Positions 1 to 8,241 of a DNA stretch of 61,272 nucleotides are shown piece after piece. A model generated the notes under the pieces. It was not told where the DNA came from and made no database searches. It saw nothing but the letters and a program-made list of their open reading frames with translations. The DNA comes from Thermus sp. 2.9 (GTDB lineage: Bacteria > Deinococcota > Deinococci > Deinococcales > Thermaceae), in contig NZ_JTJB01000043.1 in assembly GCF_000794385.1 (NCBI RefSeq), positions 1 to 61,272 on the forward strand, read 5' to 3'. The position numbers and the translations under genes are program-made. Position 1 is the stretch's first letter. Every line of letters begins with the position of its first letter.

Positions 1-900
1 GACCCTCGGGATGTGAAAAAAGAGGGGGTGCTATGCAGCAAGATCGTGAGCACCCCCTTTACTATCTTGACGCGGAAACCCTTCTGGTGGCTACCTACAT
101 TTGGGTGGATGACGAACTCAAGGCCTTGCAAGCTCAGGACTTCAAGCTCCCCCCAAAGCAAAAGCACCAGAAGGCTACCCTGGCCGAGCTCCTAACCCTC
201 GCCATCTTTCTCCTTTTGCAAGGCCAAGACCTCGCCAAAGGCTACTTGGCCGCCAAGACCACCCTCAAGGCCTACTTCCCCTCCCTCCCCCACCTCTCCC
301 GCTTCTACCGGGTCCTTCAGAAGGCCCAGGGGTTGTTGGCTCACCTGGCCATGAGGCTCTCTGGGGGACAAGGCCTCCTGCAGGTGGTGGACCTCAAGCC
401 TATCCCCCTGGCCCACGGCCACCGCATCCACGGCCTCTCTCTTCCCGAGGCCGCGATGGGGGTAGGACCTCTGGGGGCTTTCGCGGGCTACGTCCTCATG
501 CCAGTGATGAACGAGCGGGGTCTCTTCTTTCGTTGGGCCATTCTCCCCGGTAATGCCCGGGAGACCTGGGGGAGGGACCTGCTGGACGGTCTGCCCGCGG
601 TCCTCGGGGACCGGGGCTTTCGTTGGGTCCAGGGAGTCAAGACACCACCCTATCGGGTCAGGGGAGGAAGGGTGGTGGAGACGGGGTGGAGAGGGTGGAT
701 GGGAAGGGTACGGAACTGGATAGAGACCCGCTTCAGCGTGATGGTGCGGTCTTTGGGGCTTCATCGGATAGAGGCCCGGTCCTACTGGGGGCTGGTGGCC
801 CGGGTGAACCTCATCCTGCTTGTTCACAACCTCATACGTAGCCGGGTGCTTCTCAGGATGGCCGGGGTGGAGCTATGAGGTAGCACACGAAGGAATCAGG
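1..900 (+). mobile_element. Insertion sequence, 5' end outside or at window edge
   Basis: This stretch is taken up by one transposase gene and therefore is most of an insertion sequence. The left end lies at or beyond base 1, and I could not find a convincing inverted partner of the first bases (GACCCTCGGG) in the 200 bases after the gene, so the right boundary given here is only approximate. No target-site duplication can be checked because the left flank is missing. Confidence 0.6.
33..878 (+). CDS. DDE transposase, IS982/IS4-like
   Basis: A 281-residue protein that would catalyse transposition of its own element. The DDE triad can be read as Asp in VVDLKPIPL (near 116), Asp in LGDRGF (near 196) and Glu in NWIETRF (near 232), followed by a helical, hydrophobic C-terminus that ends in a HNL motif. 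The order and spacing resemble IS982-type transposases, but the match is loose and an IS4/IS5 relative is possible. A Shine-Dalgarno-like GAGGGGG lies just before the ATG at 33. The gene looks intact. It is not the same element as the IS982 copy at the other end of the window. An overlapping ORF on the opposite strand is a Pro/His-rich shadow. Confidence 0.75.
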   Translation: MQQDREHPLYYLDAETLLVATYIWVDDELKALQAQDFKLPPKQKHQKATLAELLTLAIFLLLQGQDLAKGYLAAKTTLKAYFPSLPHLSRFYRVLQKAQGLLAHLAMRLSGGQGLLQVVDLKPIPLAHGHRIHGLSLPEAAMGVGPLGAFAGYVLMPVMNERGLFFRWAILPGNARETWGRDLLDGLPAVLGDRGFRWVQGVKTPPYRVRGGRVVETGWRGWMGRVRNWIETRFSVMVRSLGLHRIEARSYWGLVARVNLILLVHNLIRSRVLLRMAGVEL

Positions 901-950
901 CTAAAAGGGTGTTTGTCCCAGAAAGTTGGCTAGGATATAAAGGGAGCGAG

Positions 951-987
951 TATCACAATGTGAACTTCGAGTATGTGTAGTGTGATA
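951..987. promoter_or_regulatory. Dyad TATCACA...TGTGATA with inner TCACAATGTGA
   Basis: TATCACA at 951-957 is mirrored by TGTGATA at 981-987, and the left arm is part of a tighter dyad, TCACAATGTGA at 953-963. The centre is about 70 bases upstream of the expected transcription start for the 1088 gene cluster, a usual position for a CRP-family activator. The TGTGA/TCACA half-sites fit such a protein, but no regulator gene is nearby, and a link to the adjacent insertion sequence cannot be excluded. Confidence 0.35.
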
Positions 988-1004
988 GTTTTTCTTTCCC
1001 CCAA

Positions 1005-1034
1005 TTGACGGTGGTTGGGAGTACGTCCTAGGTT
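1005..1034 (+). promoter_or_regulatory. Sigma-A promoter for the 1088-8157 cluster
   Basis: TTGACG (1005-1010), an 18-base spacer, then TAGGTT (1029-1034). Transcription would start near 1041 and give a leader of about 47 bases with a good ribosome binding site. The same -10 hexamer is used by the promoter at 48716-48745. Confidence 0.55.
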
Positions 1035-1087
1035 AGTGCACAACGTATCCAATACGTGGCAAGGGTGTTGGGAAGGAGGCAAAGCAG

Positions 1088-1906
1088 ATGCTGATTGGCA
1101 TGCGGAAGGCCCTGGCAGGTATAGCGGTTAGCGCCATGTGGGTGTCCTCGTTGACAGTAGCGGCACAAGGCGATCTCCGGGTGGCTTCTCCCCCCGATTT
1201 CCCGGTGGAGTTGGCGGACCTCGAGGCGCTCCACGATGCGGGACGTTACCGGGAGGTCTACGAAAAGGCGCTTGCGCGAAAGGACGCCTGGGGTTTTATC
1301 CTAGCCTCCTATAGCGCCACAAACTACGCCCGTTACCAGGCACAGGATGCCGAACGTCAAGATTGGTTTAGGCGCGCTGCAGATGCGGCCCGCGAGGCGA
1401 TAAAGCTCTCTCCTCAAGAGAAACGCAAGGCGTCTTTTGACGTGAGTGCCGAGGCAAAGGCTTACTTCGCCTTGGGACAAGCCTTGGGAAGGTACGTTCA
1501 GTATGCAGGTCTATTCACACAAGCGCTCTTGGTGAACCAGATTCGCTCTGCTTTCAGTAAGGCGATTGAGTTGGCCCCGCAATTCCCAGATCCATATATT
1601 GGTATGGCGTTGTGGCATGCGGAGGGGGTTTCGCGCAACATATGCTTAATCTTTGGGTGTAAGCGGGATCAAGTGCGGGTGTTCTTAGATAAGGCTGAGA
1701 GCCAGCGTAGCAATTCCAAACGAGTGGTCTTGGGTTACGTGGATGGGGGCTATGCGAACTTGCTGATCGGAGATTTCCAGGAATCCGAGCGCGGCTTGAC
1801 CACGGCGCTAGCGACCCCAGCCAAAACGGCTGAAGACAAGTATGAGCACGAGCGGGCTCGCAAGCTGATGGAGGAGCTTAACCGCAAGAGGGGGACAGCG
1901 AAATGA
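1088..1906 (+). CDS. Secreted TPR-like protein of unknown function
   Basis: A 272-residue protein with an N-terminal signal peptide (basic MRKALAG then a hydrophobic stretch ending near AAQG). The rest is mostly alpha-helical with alternating Ala/Tyr/Leu patterns such as ALARKDAWGFILASYSATNY and IELAPQFPDPYIGMALW, which read as tetratricopeptide-type repeats. TPR proteins usually scaffold protein-protein contacts, and this one should act in the periplasm. ATG 1088 follows AAGGAGG at good spacing; ATG 1100 is an alternative. It is first in a chain of overlapping genes: its TGA overlaps the ATG of the acyl-CoA synthetase gene by 4 bp, so it probably serves the same process. Lower GC than most of the window. 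Function not recognised. Confidence 0.7.
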   Translation: MLIGMRKALAGIAVSAMWVSSLTVAAQGDLRVASPPDFPVELADLEALHDAGRYREVYEKALARKDAWGFILASYSATNYARYQAQDAERQDWFRRAADAAREAIKLSPQEKRKASFDVSAEAKAYFALGQALGRYVQYAGLFTQALLVNQIRSAFSKAIELAPQFPDPYIGMALWHAEGVSRNICLIFGCKRDQVRVFLDKAESQRSNSKRVVLGYVDGGYANLLIGDFQESERGLTTALATPAKTAEDKYEHERARKLMEELNRKRGTAK

Positions 1907-3609
1907 CGCGGGCGGAGGAAAAACCTTGGCTCAAGTTCTATGACCCGGGGGTTCCGCTGGAGCTTGAGTATCCCGAAGTGCCTGTTCAGGCTCTTCTGGA
2001 GGAGTCTGCGCGGAAATGGCCCTCAAAGGAAGCCCTCTTCTTCTACGGCACGAAGATCACGTACGCAGAGCTCTTATCCTTTTCTCAGAGACTTGCGGCC
2101 AATTTACAGCGCCTGGGCTTGAAAAAGGGAGAGCGAGTAGCGTTGATGTTACCGAATACCCCTCAGTACGTGATTGCCTACTATGGGGTGCTAAGCGCCG
2201 GAGGGGTTGTGGTTAATATGAACCCGCTCTACACACCCCGGGAAATGCGGACTATACTTCAAGATACTGAGGCTCGCTTTTTGATTATCTTGGACCTCGC
2301 TTTCCCGCGTTATCTAGAAATTGAAGGAGAAACGTCGGTGGAGCAGGTGTTTACCGCGGGGATTCAGGATTACCTACCCCCTCCCCTCAATGTTTTGTAT
2401 GTGGCAAAGGCTAAGCAGGAGGGGATTTGGCAGGAATTGCCACAGCATCCCAAGAGAAAGGATTTTGCCCTTCTCTTAGAAGCAGGAGAACCTCAACCAG
2501 TAGGAGTACATCCGGATGATTTGGCATTGCTGCAGTACACCGGGGGCACCACCGGTTCCCCTAAGGGAGCCATGCTTACGCACAGGAACCTGGTGGCCAA
2601 CGTTTACCAGGTTTGGTCGTGGATGGAAGCGGGTCGTTTCAGGCAGGATAAGTTCCGCTTGGAGGAGGGCAATGAGGTGGGCTTGTGTGCGGTGCCCTTT
2701 TTTCATGTCTATGGGATGACCGTGGCCCTGAACTTGGGGATCAAAGGGGGGGGGAAGCTCATCCTGGTGCCTCGGCCTGAGTCCAAGGAATTGGTGGATC
2801 ATGTGGAGGATCACCGGGTGACCCTTTTCCCTGGGGTACCCACAATGTACGTGGGTTTCCTGCAAGTGCCAAACTTGGCAAAAAGAGATGTTTCTTCTAT
2901 CAAGTTTTGCATTTCGGGGGCGGCTCCTCTCCCTGTGGAGGTGGCGAAGCGGTTTGAGGAGGTAACCGGGGCCAAGCTCATAGAGGGATATGGCCTGACT
3001 GAAGCGAGCCCCGTGACCCACGCCAACCCCCTTTTTGGTAAGCGCAAGGTGGGATCCATAGGTTTGCCCCTTCCCGGCGTAGAGGCGAAGGTGGTGGATG
3101 AAGCGGGCAAGGAGCTGCCTCCTGGAGAAGTGGGAGAGCTAGTGGTCCGAGGTCCCAATGTTATGCGGGGGTACTGGCGGAGGCCTGAAGAGACGGCGCA
3201 GGTTTTGAGGGATGGATGGCTTTATACCGGCGATATGGCCCGGATGGATGAAGAAGGCTACTTTTACATCGTGGATCGGAAAAAAGACTTGATCATTGCG
3301 GGTGGCTACAACATTTACCCGCGGGAAGTAGAGGAGGTTCTTTACAGCCATCCTGGAGTTTTAGAAGTTGCGGTAGTGGGTGTTCCCGATCCTTATCGGG
3401 GAGAGACTGTTAAGGCTTTTGTGGTCTTGAGGCCAGAAGCACGCGGGCAGGTGACAGAGCAGGAATTGGAAGAGTATTGCCGTAAGCACCTGGCTGTGTA
3501 CAAGGTTCCGAGAAAATGGGAATTTCGTGAGGAATTGCCGAAGAGTTTGGTTGGAAAGGTTCTCCGGCGGGTGTTGCGGGAAGAAGGGGGAAAGGGAGGT
3601 GGGTTATGA
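1903..3609 (+). CDS. fadD: Long-chain acyl-CoA synthetase
   Basis: A 568-residue AMP-forming ligase that activates long-chain fatty acids to acyl-CoA through an acyl-adenylate, the entry step to beta-oxidation. Seen: the ATP/AMP P-loop YTGGTTGSPKG at 212-222, GYGLTEASPVTH near 365, the adenylation motif YTGDMARMDEEG, the linker-like DRKKDLIIAGGYNIYPREVE, and the C-terminal catalytic lysine in LVGKVLRR (near 552). Length fits bacterial FadD. The ATG overlaps the upstream TGA (ATGA), and the gene's own TGA overlaps the next ATG, indicating translational coupling. The neighbours are exported or envelope proteins, which suggests coupling of activation to fatty-acid uptake. The nearby fadBAE operon supports the role. 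Medium-chain or aromatic acid specificity cannot be ruled out. Confidence 0.9.
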   Translation: MTRAEEKPWLKFYDPGVPLELEYPEVPVQALLEESARKWPSKEALFFYGTKITYAELLSFSQRLAANLQRLGLKKGERVALMLPNTPQYVIAYYGVLSAGGVVVNMNPLYTPREMRTILQDTEARFLIILDLAFPRYLEIEGETSVEQVFTAGIQDYLPPPLNVLYVAKAKQEGIWQELPQHPKRKDFALLLEAGEPQPVGVHPDDLALLQYTGGTTGSPKGAMLTHRNLVANVYQVWSWMEAGRFRQDKFRLEEGNEVGLCAVPFFHVYGMTVALNLGIKGGGKLILVPRPESKELVDHVEDHRVTLFPGVPTMYVGFLQVPNLAKRDVSSIKFCISGAAPLPVEVAKRFEEVTGAKLIEGYGLTEASPVTHANPLFGKRKVGSIGLPLPGVEAKVVDEAGKELPPGEVGELVVRGPNVMRGYWRRPEETAQVLRDGWLYTGDMARMDEEGYFYIVDRKKDLIIAGGYNIYPREVEEVLYSHPGVLEVAVVGVPDPYRGETVKAFVVLRPEARGQVTEQELEEYCRKHLAVYKVPRKWEFREELPKSLVGKVLRRVLREEGGKGGGL

Positions 3610-4862
3610 AGGGGTGGCGTGCTTGGGTTTGGCTCACCTTAGGGGGGGTTTTGGGAGCGTGTGGCCTTCCAAGTCCGGATGAGGCTAGGAGGAATCTGGC
3701 TCCGGAAACTCCCCTTACGCCAGAGTATCGGGACATTCCTTTGGCCAGGGTGCAGCTGGGCGTAGAGGACCTTTATGGGCTCCTTTTTGGCGAAAGCCCC
3801 AATGTTCGCCTCTTTGTTATGGATAGGGAAGGGGAAAGGGGCGGGATCCGTCAAGGGGATATGGCCTTAGAGATTGGGGTCCCGGATTTTGAACTAGCGT
3901 TTTTTGTTTCTGCGCTAGAGCTTAACCGGCCAGTAAGGAAAGAGGTTTCTCTACCCCAAATTGGCGGTGTGAACTACTCTTTGCAAAATCTCCTGAGACA
4001 GGCGCAGCTTCCCGAGGCTTATCTTTTGCAAACCCTCACCCTGACGTTACCCGAGGGGTATGTGCGGGCGAAGGACATTGCGGTTTGTGTGCGAGGGGGT
4101 AATTCGTGCACAAGCTTTTTAAGCCGGGTTGCTGATGGAAACACGGAGTTCCGCTTTGAGACGGGGAAGCCCGTAGAGGTGGTGGCCGAGGCGAGCGCCT
4201 TGCTCAATGCCTTAGGAACATCCGTGTTTGAAGGCGCAGTGGGGGTGGATCTTAAACTTACCCCATTGGCGGATCTTGGGGATCTCATTGCGTATGTAGG
4301 GCAAAGGGGATGCGGCATAACAGGATGCAACATACAGCAAAGCGTTACAGGGGCTCGGGTTTTAGCTCCCTTTGGCGCTAAGGCCTCGAGTCCCTTGGAG
4401 GTCGCCACGAAGGCGCTTGCTTCGCCTTTGGGTGCACTGCCAACGAGCACTGTGGAGGAGCTTAAGCGCTACACGGAGAAATTAGGCCTTACCTTGGAGC
4501 TCGAGTCCAGTCTGCCCACGGAGGTTTTAGGGGTGACCTTGTGGGCTGGATCAGGAGATAATCCTCGGTTTGATGCACCTTTGCCGCAGGATTTCGTTTA
4601 TACGACATCTGAGTCAATACCCGCTCCGCAGGTGGATTCCGACGGCCGTTCGTTGGGGGTTTCCCGCAAGGTAATCACCGTGGAGTTAACTCAGGAAGAG
4701 ACCAAGCGTTTCTTAGGTCTATTGGGACAGGAGAACGTTCACGTGGCAGCGCGTTTGCGCCTCCAGGGACCCCAAGGAAGCCAGGGGGTGTTTCGCTTCA
4801 AAGCAGAAGACCAATTGCGTATTTTTGCCAAGGGTACAGCAAGGTTGCGAATTGGGAGGTAA
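3606..4862 (+). CDS. Putative lipoprotein, unknown family
   Basis: A 418-residue protein beginning with a lipoprotein signal: hydrophobic WVWLTLGGV then the lipobox LGAC with Cys19 as the probable lipidated residue. Behind it is a PSPDEARR region and a long beta-rich body with alternating hydrophobics and few cysteines; one pair of segments (CVRGGNSC and CGITGC) could form disulfides. I recognise no domain. The start overlaps the fadD stop by 4 bp. It lies immediately before a probable outer-membrane barrel, so an outer-membrane-anchored partner of that barrel is a reasonable inference. Low GC and Thermus-atypical codons (GTT, TTA, AAT) compared with genes after 13 kb. Confidence 0.75.
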   Translation: MKGWRAWVWLTLGGVLGACGLPSPDEARRNLAPETPLTPEYRDIPLARVQLGVEDLYGLLFGESPNVRLFVMDREGERGGIRQGDMALEIGVPDFELAFFVSALELNRPVRKEVSLPQIGGVNYSLQNLLRQAQLPEAYLLQTLTLTLPEGYVRAKDIAVCVRGGNSCTSFLSRVADGNTEFRFETGKPVEVVAEASALLNALGTSVFEGAVGVDLKLTPLADLGDLIAYVGQRGCGITGCNIQQSVTGARVLAPFGAKASSPLEVATKALASPLGALPTSTVEELKRYTEKLGLTLELESSLPTEVLGVTLWAGSGDNPRFDAPLPQDFVYTTSESIPAPQVDSDGRSLGVSRKVITVELTQEETKRFLGLLGQENVHVAARLRLQGPQGSQGVFRFKAEDQLRIFAKGTARLRIGR

Positions 4863-4866
4863 AACG

Positions 4867-6084
4867 ATGCGAGGTGTTCGCTGGGTGGTTGGATGTTGGC
4901 TAGCACTTGGGGTTGTGGCTTTGGGGCAGCCCGCTTTTTATCCGGAAGGCCCGCAAGTCCTGCCGATGGAGGGGGGCATGAGGATTGGCCTTCCGAGTAT
5001 GGAGCTGGATGTTGATAACAACACGCTGACGCTGGCCGATTTAGTCAATGTGGCTGCGCTATTAAAGGATCCGCAACCGACGGACATCCTTCTCCTTGCT
5101 GCCAGGGTACCCAAGGGTGTGAATTCGGTGGCTACTTTACAAGGGCGGGGACAGGTGCTTGCGTTAGCTTGGCCTTTTGGGATAGATCCGCTAACAGGTT
5201 CGGCAGCTTTTAGCCTAGGACTTTCCTACGGTATTGAAGCTCGAGGTTTACTTAACATCGGTAAGGATTTGGTAGCCTTGGCGCAAGACGGCGCGCAGCC
5301 GGGAGATGCGCTCGTGTTGGATGGCACCCAAGGTATAGGTACGGTTTTTGACCGGTTGACGCTTCAAGCAGCCTTGCCTATCTTGGATGGGCTCGTTGTA
5401 GCGGGTACAGAAATATCGCTCCTGTATACAAGGTTCTTGGCCCAGGCAACCTTGGGGGGGAATCTCTATTACGATGCCAACGGATACGATGGCATGGTGG
5501 GCCTCGAGGCGGTGCGTGGGGGGGGTGGGTTCGGTTATCAACTGGGGCTTGGTCTGCAAACACGTTTGCCCACGTTGGGTGCGGGGGTTCGTATCAGGTT
5601 TTTGGGAAGGCTCAGCTATGCGGGCGAACGCACAGCGGTGATGATGCAAGCCACGGATGCAACGGCGTTGGATATTGTGGATTGCCTTCGTAATGCCACA
5701 AGCAATGCCCAGGTTAGCTGCGTTTCGCAGACCAACCAGGTATCCGAATCCCTGTCCTTACCCACGGAGGTGGATGCCTACGCTTACTACCCGCTTTTTC
5801 TTGGAGAGGGTGATCCAGTGTTTCTTATGGCACGGGCTCGGGGGGTATTGGGAGGGCCGCTTGAAGAAGGCTGGCGGATAGGTTTGGGTGCATCTTACCG
5901 GGTTTTCCCTCAAGTTCCGATGGGGGTGGAAGTGGGCTTGGGAGGTCCTTCGGGATTTGCGTTGGGTTTGCGTGTTGGATGGGAATGGCCTGGAGCGGAA
6001 CTGCGCTTTGGTCTGCTCCAGCGTGGAGGTTTCGTACTGGGTGCTAGGGGCACGGAGTTTCAGCTGGCGGCGGTGTTGAAGTAG
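4867..6084 (+). CDS. Probable outer-membrane beta-barrel protein
   Basis: A 405-residue exported protein: signal peptide MRGVRWVVGCWLALGVVALGQ cut near AFYP, then many amphipathic strands rich in Gly and aromatics (for example FGYQLGLGLQTRL, WRIGLGASYRVF, GFALGLRVGWEW) and a C-terminal strand, the pattern of an outer-membrane barrel. The family is not certain. It recalls FadL/TraF-like barrels, and its place two genes after fadD would suit a hydrophobic-substrate channel, but this is inference. The chosen ATG 4867 has GGGAGGT nearby and gives a clean signal peptide; an upstream in-frame start at 4825 would overlap the lipoprotein gene and spoil the signal. Confidence 0.65.
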   Translation: MRGVRWVVGCWLALGVVALGQPAFYPEGPQVLPMEGGMRIGLPSMELDVDNNTLTLADLVNVAALLKDPQPTDILLLAARVPKGVNSVATLQGRGQVLALAWPFGIDPLTGSAAFSLGLSYGIEARGLLNIGKDLVALAQDGAQPGDALVLDGTQGIGTVFDRLTLQAALPILDGLVVAGTEISLLYTRFLAQATLGGNLYYDANGYDGMVGLEAVRGGGGFGYQLGLGLQTRLPTLGAGVRIRFLGRLSYAGERTAVMMQATDATALDIVDCLRNATSNAQVSCVSQTNQVSESLSLPTEVDAYAYYPLFLGEGDPVFLMARARGVLGGPLEEGWRIGLGASYRVFPQVPMGVEVGLGGPSGFALGLRVGWEWPGAELRFGLLQRGGFVLGARGTEFQLAAVLK

Positions 6085-6093
6085 GGGGTTGGA

Positions 6094-7794
6094 ATGGTAG
6101 ATTCGGCGCGGCGGTACCATCTGTCCGAAGAGGAGCGCAAGCGGCTGAAGAAGGAGTTGGACCTGAAGGCGAAAGCTATCACGCCGCGGGCCCGGATGCG
6201 TGCGGTCATGAGCGTGATAGCCAGATATGGGTTGTCCCAGATCCTCGCAGGTGGAGTGCCCAGGACGGAGGAGGGGTGGCGTGCTCTGGGGCGCCGGGTA
6301 AAACAGGCTTTCCAAGAACTCGGCCCCACTTACATAAAGTTGGGTCAGGTTTTGGTTACACGACAAGAGCTCTTTCCCGATCCGTTTACCGACGAATTGA
6401 AAACCTTGCTAGATGAAGTTCCTCCCATGCCGTTTCCGTACATCGCTTTGGTGCTTCAAGAGGAACTTCCGGACGGGTTGGATACCTTTAATTGGATTGA
6501 CCCACAACCCCTGGCCTCTGCTTCGGTGGCTCAAGTGTATCGGGCGGAATTGCGGGATGGCCGGGCTTGCGCAGTTAAAGTGGTAAGGCCTCTGGTTGAC
6601 TTGCTATTCCAAACCGATATTGGTGTCATAAAGCGGCTCGCTTCACGGATCCAGCGCCTTTTGCCTCCTCCAGTTGCTGCTTCGGTAGATCTGCCCGGCA
6701 TATTGGAGGACTATTATTCCAGCGCACTCTCAGAGCTAGATATGCGCTTGGAAGCGCGCAATACCGAAGAAGGGCGACGGATGGCCGAGGAGTTTGCTAC
6801 GTTAGCTGTCCCCGAGGTATATCTGGCGACCCAGCGCGTGTTGGTGATGGAGTTTGTAGATGGTTGGAATTTGAAGGATTTTCCAGTGGATTTTTTCACC
6901 TTTGAGGAGCGTTTGGAAATCATGTTGGATTTAGCCCACATCTACATTAAAACCTTCCTGGAGGGCCTGTATCATGCAGACCCTCACGGGGGGAACTTAA
7001 TGATTCATCGCCATAACCGCAAGTGCTACATCATTGACTGGGGTATGATGGGGCGCATGGATGCAACACACATTGAAGCGATTTTTCGCACATTGCTTCA
7101 CGTGCGATCTGGTCAGGCAAAAGACGCAGCCGAAACGATTATGGAGGTGTACGAACCCACAGCTTTTACGGATCGGGGAAAACTGCGGGATCAGCTTCGT
7201 GCCTTGGGTATTCACTATGTAAACTCTGAGCAGGGCAGCCTACGAAATTGGGGTGATTTTCTGATTCGATCTATAAAGATCGCCTTCCAGAACCACTGCC
7301 GTATACCTTCCGGACTCGCCTTATGGGCGAAGGGATGGTCTGCGGCGGAAGGCACGGCGCGCTGGATCTGCCCGGAGATTAGCTTCCACCATGTGGTGGA
7401 ATCGGCAGATATACGTATCATAGAAAGCTGGCTTAAGCGCCGCTTTAACTACCGGACAAATGCGAGCTTGTTGGCTGAGGGGTTGGAATTTTTAGCCACA
7501 TTTCCACGTAGAGTCAAAGAAATTCTAGAAAATCTGGCTTGGAATGAGCTGAGATTGGTTCTGGAGGGAAGGCTTGCCCAAGACCAAGAACGCTTGATCT
7601 CACGGTTGGTTAACCGCCTTTCCCTGGGCATGTTAGCCAGTGGGCTGTTTTTAGGAGGTGCAATTCTGCTGGCGTTTGGCGGGGGGGTCCCGGGCAATCC
7701 TTCCATGGTACGGTTCGCTGGGCAGGTTGGGCTTTGGGGAGGGTTGCTCCTTTCAGCGTACTTGGTCTACAGGGTTGTGCGTCAGCGTATTTAG
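6094..7794 (+). CDS. ABC1/UbiB-family atypical kinase
   Basis: A 566-residue protein of the ABC1/AarF/UbiB family, ATP-binding proteins tied to isoprenoid-quinone and lipid handling. Seen: the family-specific KxGQ motif (YIKLGQVLVTRQELFP, Lys82-Gln85), the nucleotide loop PLASASVAQVYRAEL (141-152), the VAIK-type lysine in AVKVVRP (Lys162), the catalytic-loop equivalent HADPHGGNL (294-302) and the metal-binding IIDWGMMG (Asp315). Two hydrophobic segments near the C-terminus (about 515-535 and 545-562) should anchor it in the membrane. All key residues are present. It sits 10 bp after the barrel gene. Thermus uses menaquinone, so a ubiquinone role is unlikely; the operon suggests a fatty-acid or envelope-lipid task. 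Confidence 0.85.
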   Translation: MVDSARRYHLSEEERKRLKKELDLKAKAITPRARMRAVMSVIARYGLSQILAGGVPRTEEGWRALGRRVKQAFQELGPTYIKLGQVLVTRQELFPDPFTDELKTLLDEVPPMPFPYIALVLQEELPDGLDTFNWIDPQPLASASVAQVYRAELRDGRACAVKVVRPLVDLLFQTDIGVIKRLASRIQRLLPPPVAASVDLPGILEDYYSSALSELDMRLEARNTEEGRRMAEEFATLAVPEVYLATQRVLVMEFVDGWNLKDFPVDFFTFEERLEIMLDLAHIYIKTFLEGLYHADPHGGNLMIHRHNRKCYIIDWGMMGRMDATHIEAIFRTLLHVRSGQAKDAAETIMEVYEPTAFTDRGKLRDQLRALGIHYVNSEQGSLRNWGDFLIRSIKIAFQNHCRIPSGLALWAKGWSAAEGTARWICPEISFHHVVESADIRIIESWLKRRFNYRTNASLLAEGLEFLATFPRRVKEILENLAWNELRLVLEGRLAQDQERLISRLVNRLSLGMLASGLFLGGAILLAFGGGVPGNPSMVRFAGQVGLWGGLLLSAYLVYRVVRQRI

Positions 7795-7803
7795 GAGGGG
7801 TGC

Positions 7804-8157
7804 ATGAGGGAAAAAAACGGGTTGAGCATGGAAGAGCGGATACGCGCTTTTTACAGGCAAAGTGGTGGCCCGTTAAATCCAAGAATTCCGGAGTTGATAG
7901 AGCGGCATTTGCTATATGGTAAGGACCACGGTGTTCCTGGACGACGGGAGACCTTGACAGACGCCTTTATGCGCTGGTTAATGGAGGATCCAAGCATGCG
8001 GCTTATAGCGGAATTCTATATGCGCCGACAGATGCGCCAGGGATCGTTGGAGAGCCGCTTAATGCAAGTGGAAAAAGAGCTGGGCGCACTTCGTGAGGAG
8101 GTTAGGGAGCTCAGGCGGGCGTTCTTGGAGCTTTGTAAGCAGCGGACAGATGGGTGA
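7804..8157 (+). CDS. Small protein with C-terminal coiled coil
   Basis: A 117-residue soluble protein, not recognised. The N-terminal two thirds are helical and basic (MEERIRAFYRQ, DAFMRWLMEDPSMRLIAEFY); the last 40 residues show a heptad pattern (SRLMQVEKELGALREEVRELRRAFLELC), so it should oligomerise. The start follows TAGGAGGGG, 10 bp after the kinase gene, and the gene closes the low-GC cluster. It may be a small partner of the membrane kinase; a resemblance in layout to phasin-like granule proteins is noted but not supported by any motif. Confidence 0.6.
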   Translation: MREKNGLSMEERIRAFYRQSGGPLNPRIPELIERHLLYGKDHGVPGRRETLTDAFMRWLMEDPSMRLIAEFYMRRQMRQGSLESRLMQVEKELGALREEVRELRRAFLELCKQRTDG

Positions 8158-8182
8158 ACCTTGACAAGGGAGGGGTTAAGTC

Positions 8183-8211
8183 TTGACGTTGACGGCTTGT
8201 GAGCGTAAACT
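8183..8211 (+). promoter_or_regulatory. Sigma-A promoter of the fadBAE operon
   Basis: TTGACG (8183-8188), 17-base spacer, TAAACT (8206-8211), the best promoter match in the first third of the window. Start of transcription is expected near 8218, giving a short leader of about 24 bases with GGGAGG before ATG 8242. Confidence 0.7.
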
Positions 8212-8230
8212 TTGACTGAGTATAAGTTTA
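8206..8230. promoter_or_regulatory. Palindromic operator at the fadB promoter
   Basis: TAAACTT (8206-8212) is mirrored by AAGTTTA (8224-8230) around an 11-base centre, covering the end of the -10 box and the start site. Inside lies CTTTGACTGAGTATAAG (8210-8226), which matches 14 of 17 bases of a site at 33698-33714 over the promoter of the acyl-CoA dehydrogenase/etf operon. Position and sharing suggest a repressor site for fatty-acid genes; in Thermus a TetR-family FadR is known to have this role. Confidence 0.55.
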
Positions 8231-8241
8231 GGGAGGCAAAG

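Larger units (their letters stand above)
879..1087. other. Intergenic region between IS and TPR gene
   Basis: About 209 bases without a gene. It contains the right flank of the insertion sequence, an AT-rich dyad at 951-987, a sigma-A-type promoter at 1005-1034 and the ribosome binding site of the next gene (AAGGAGG ending 8 bases before the ATG). No tRNA fold or short coding sequence was seen. Confidence 0.6.
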
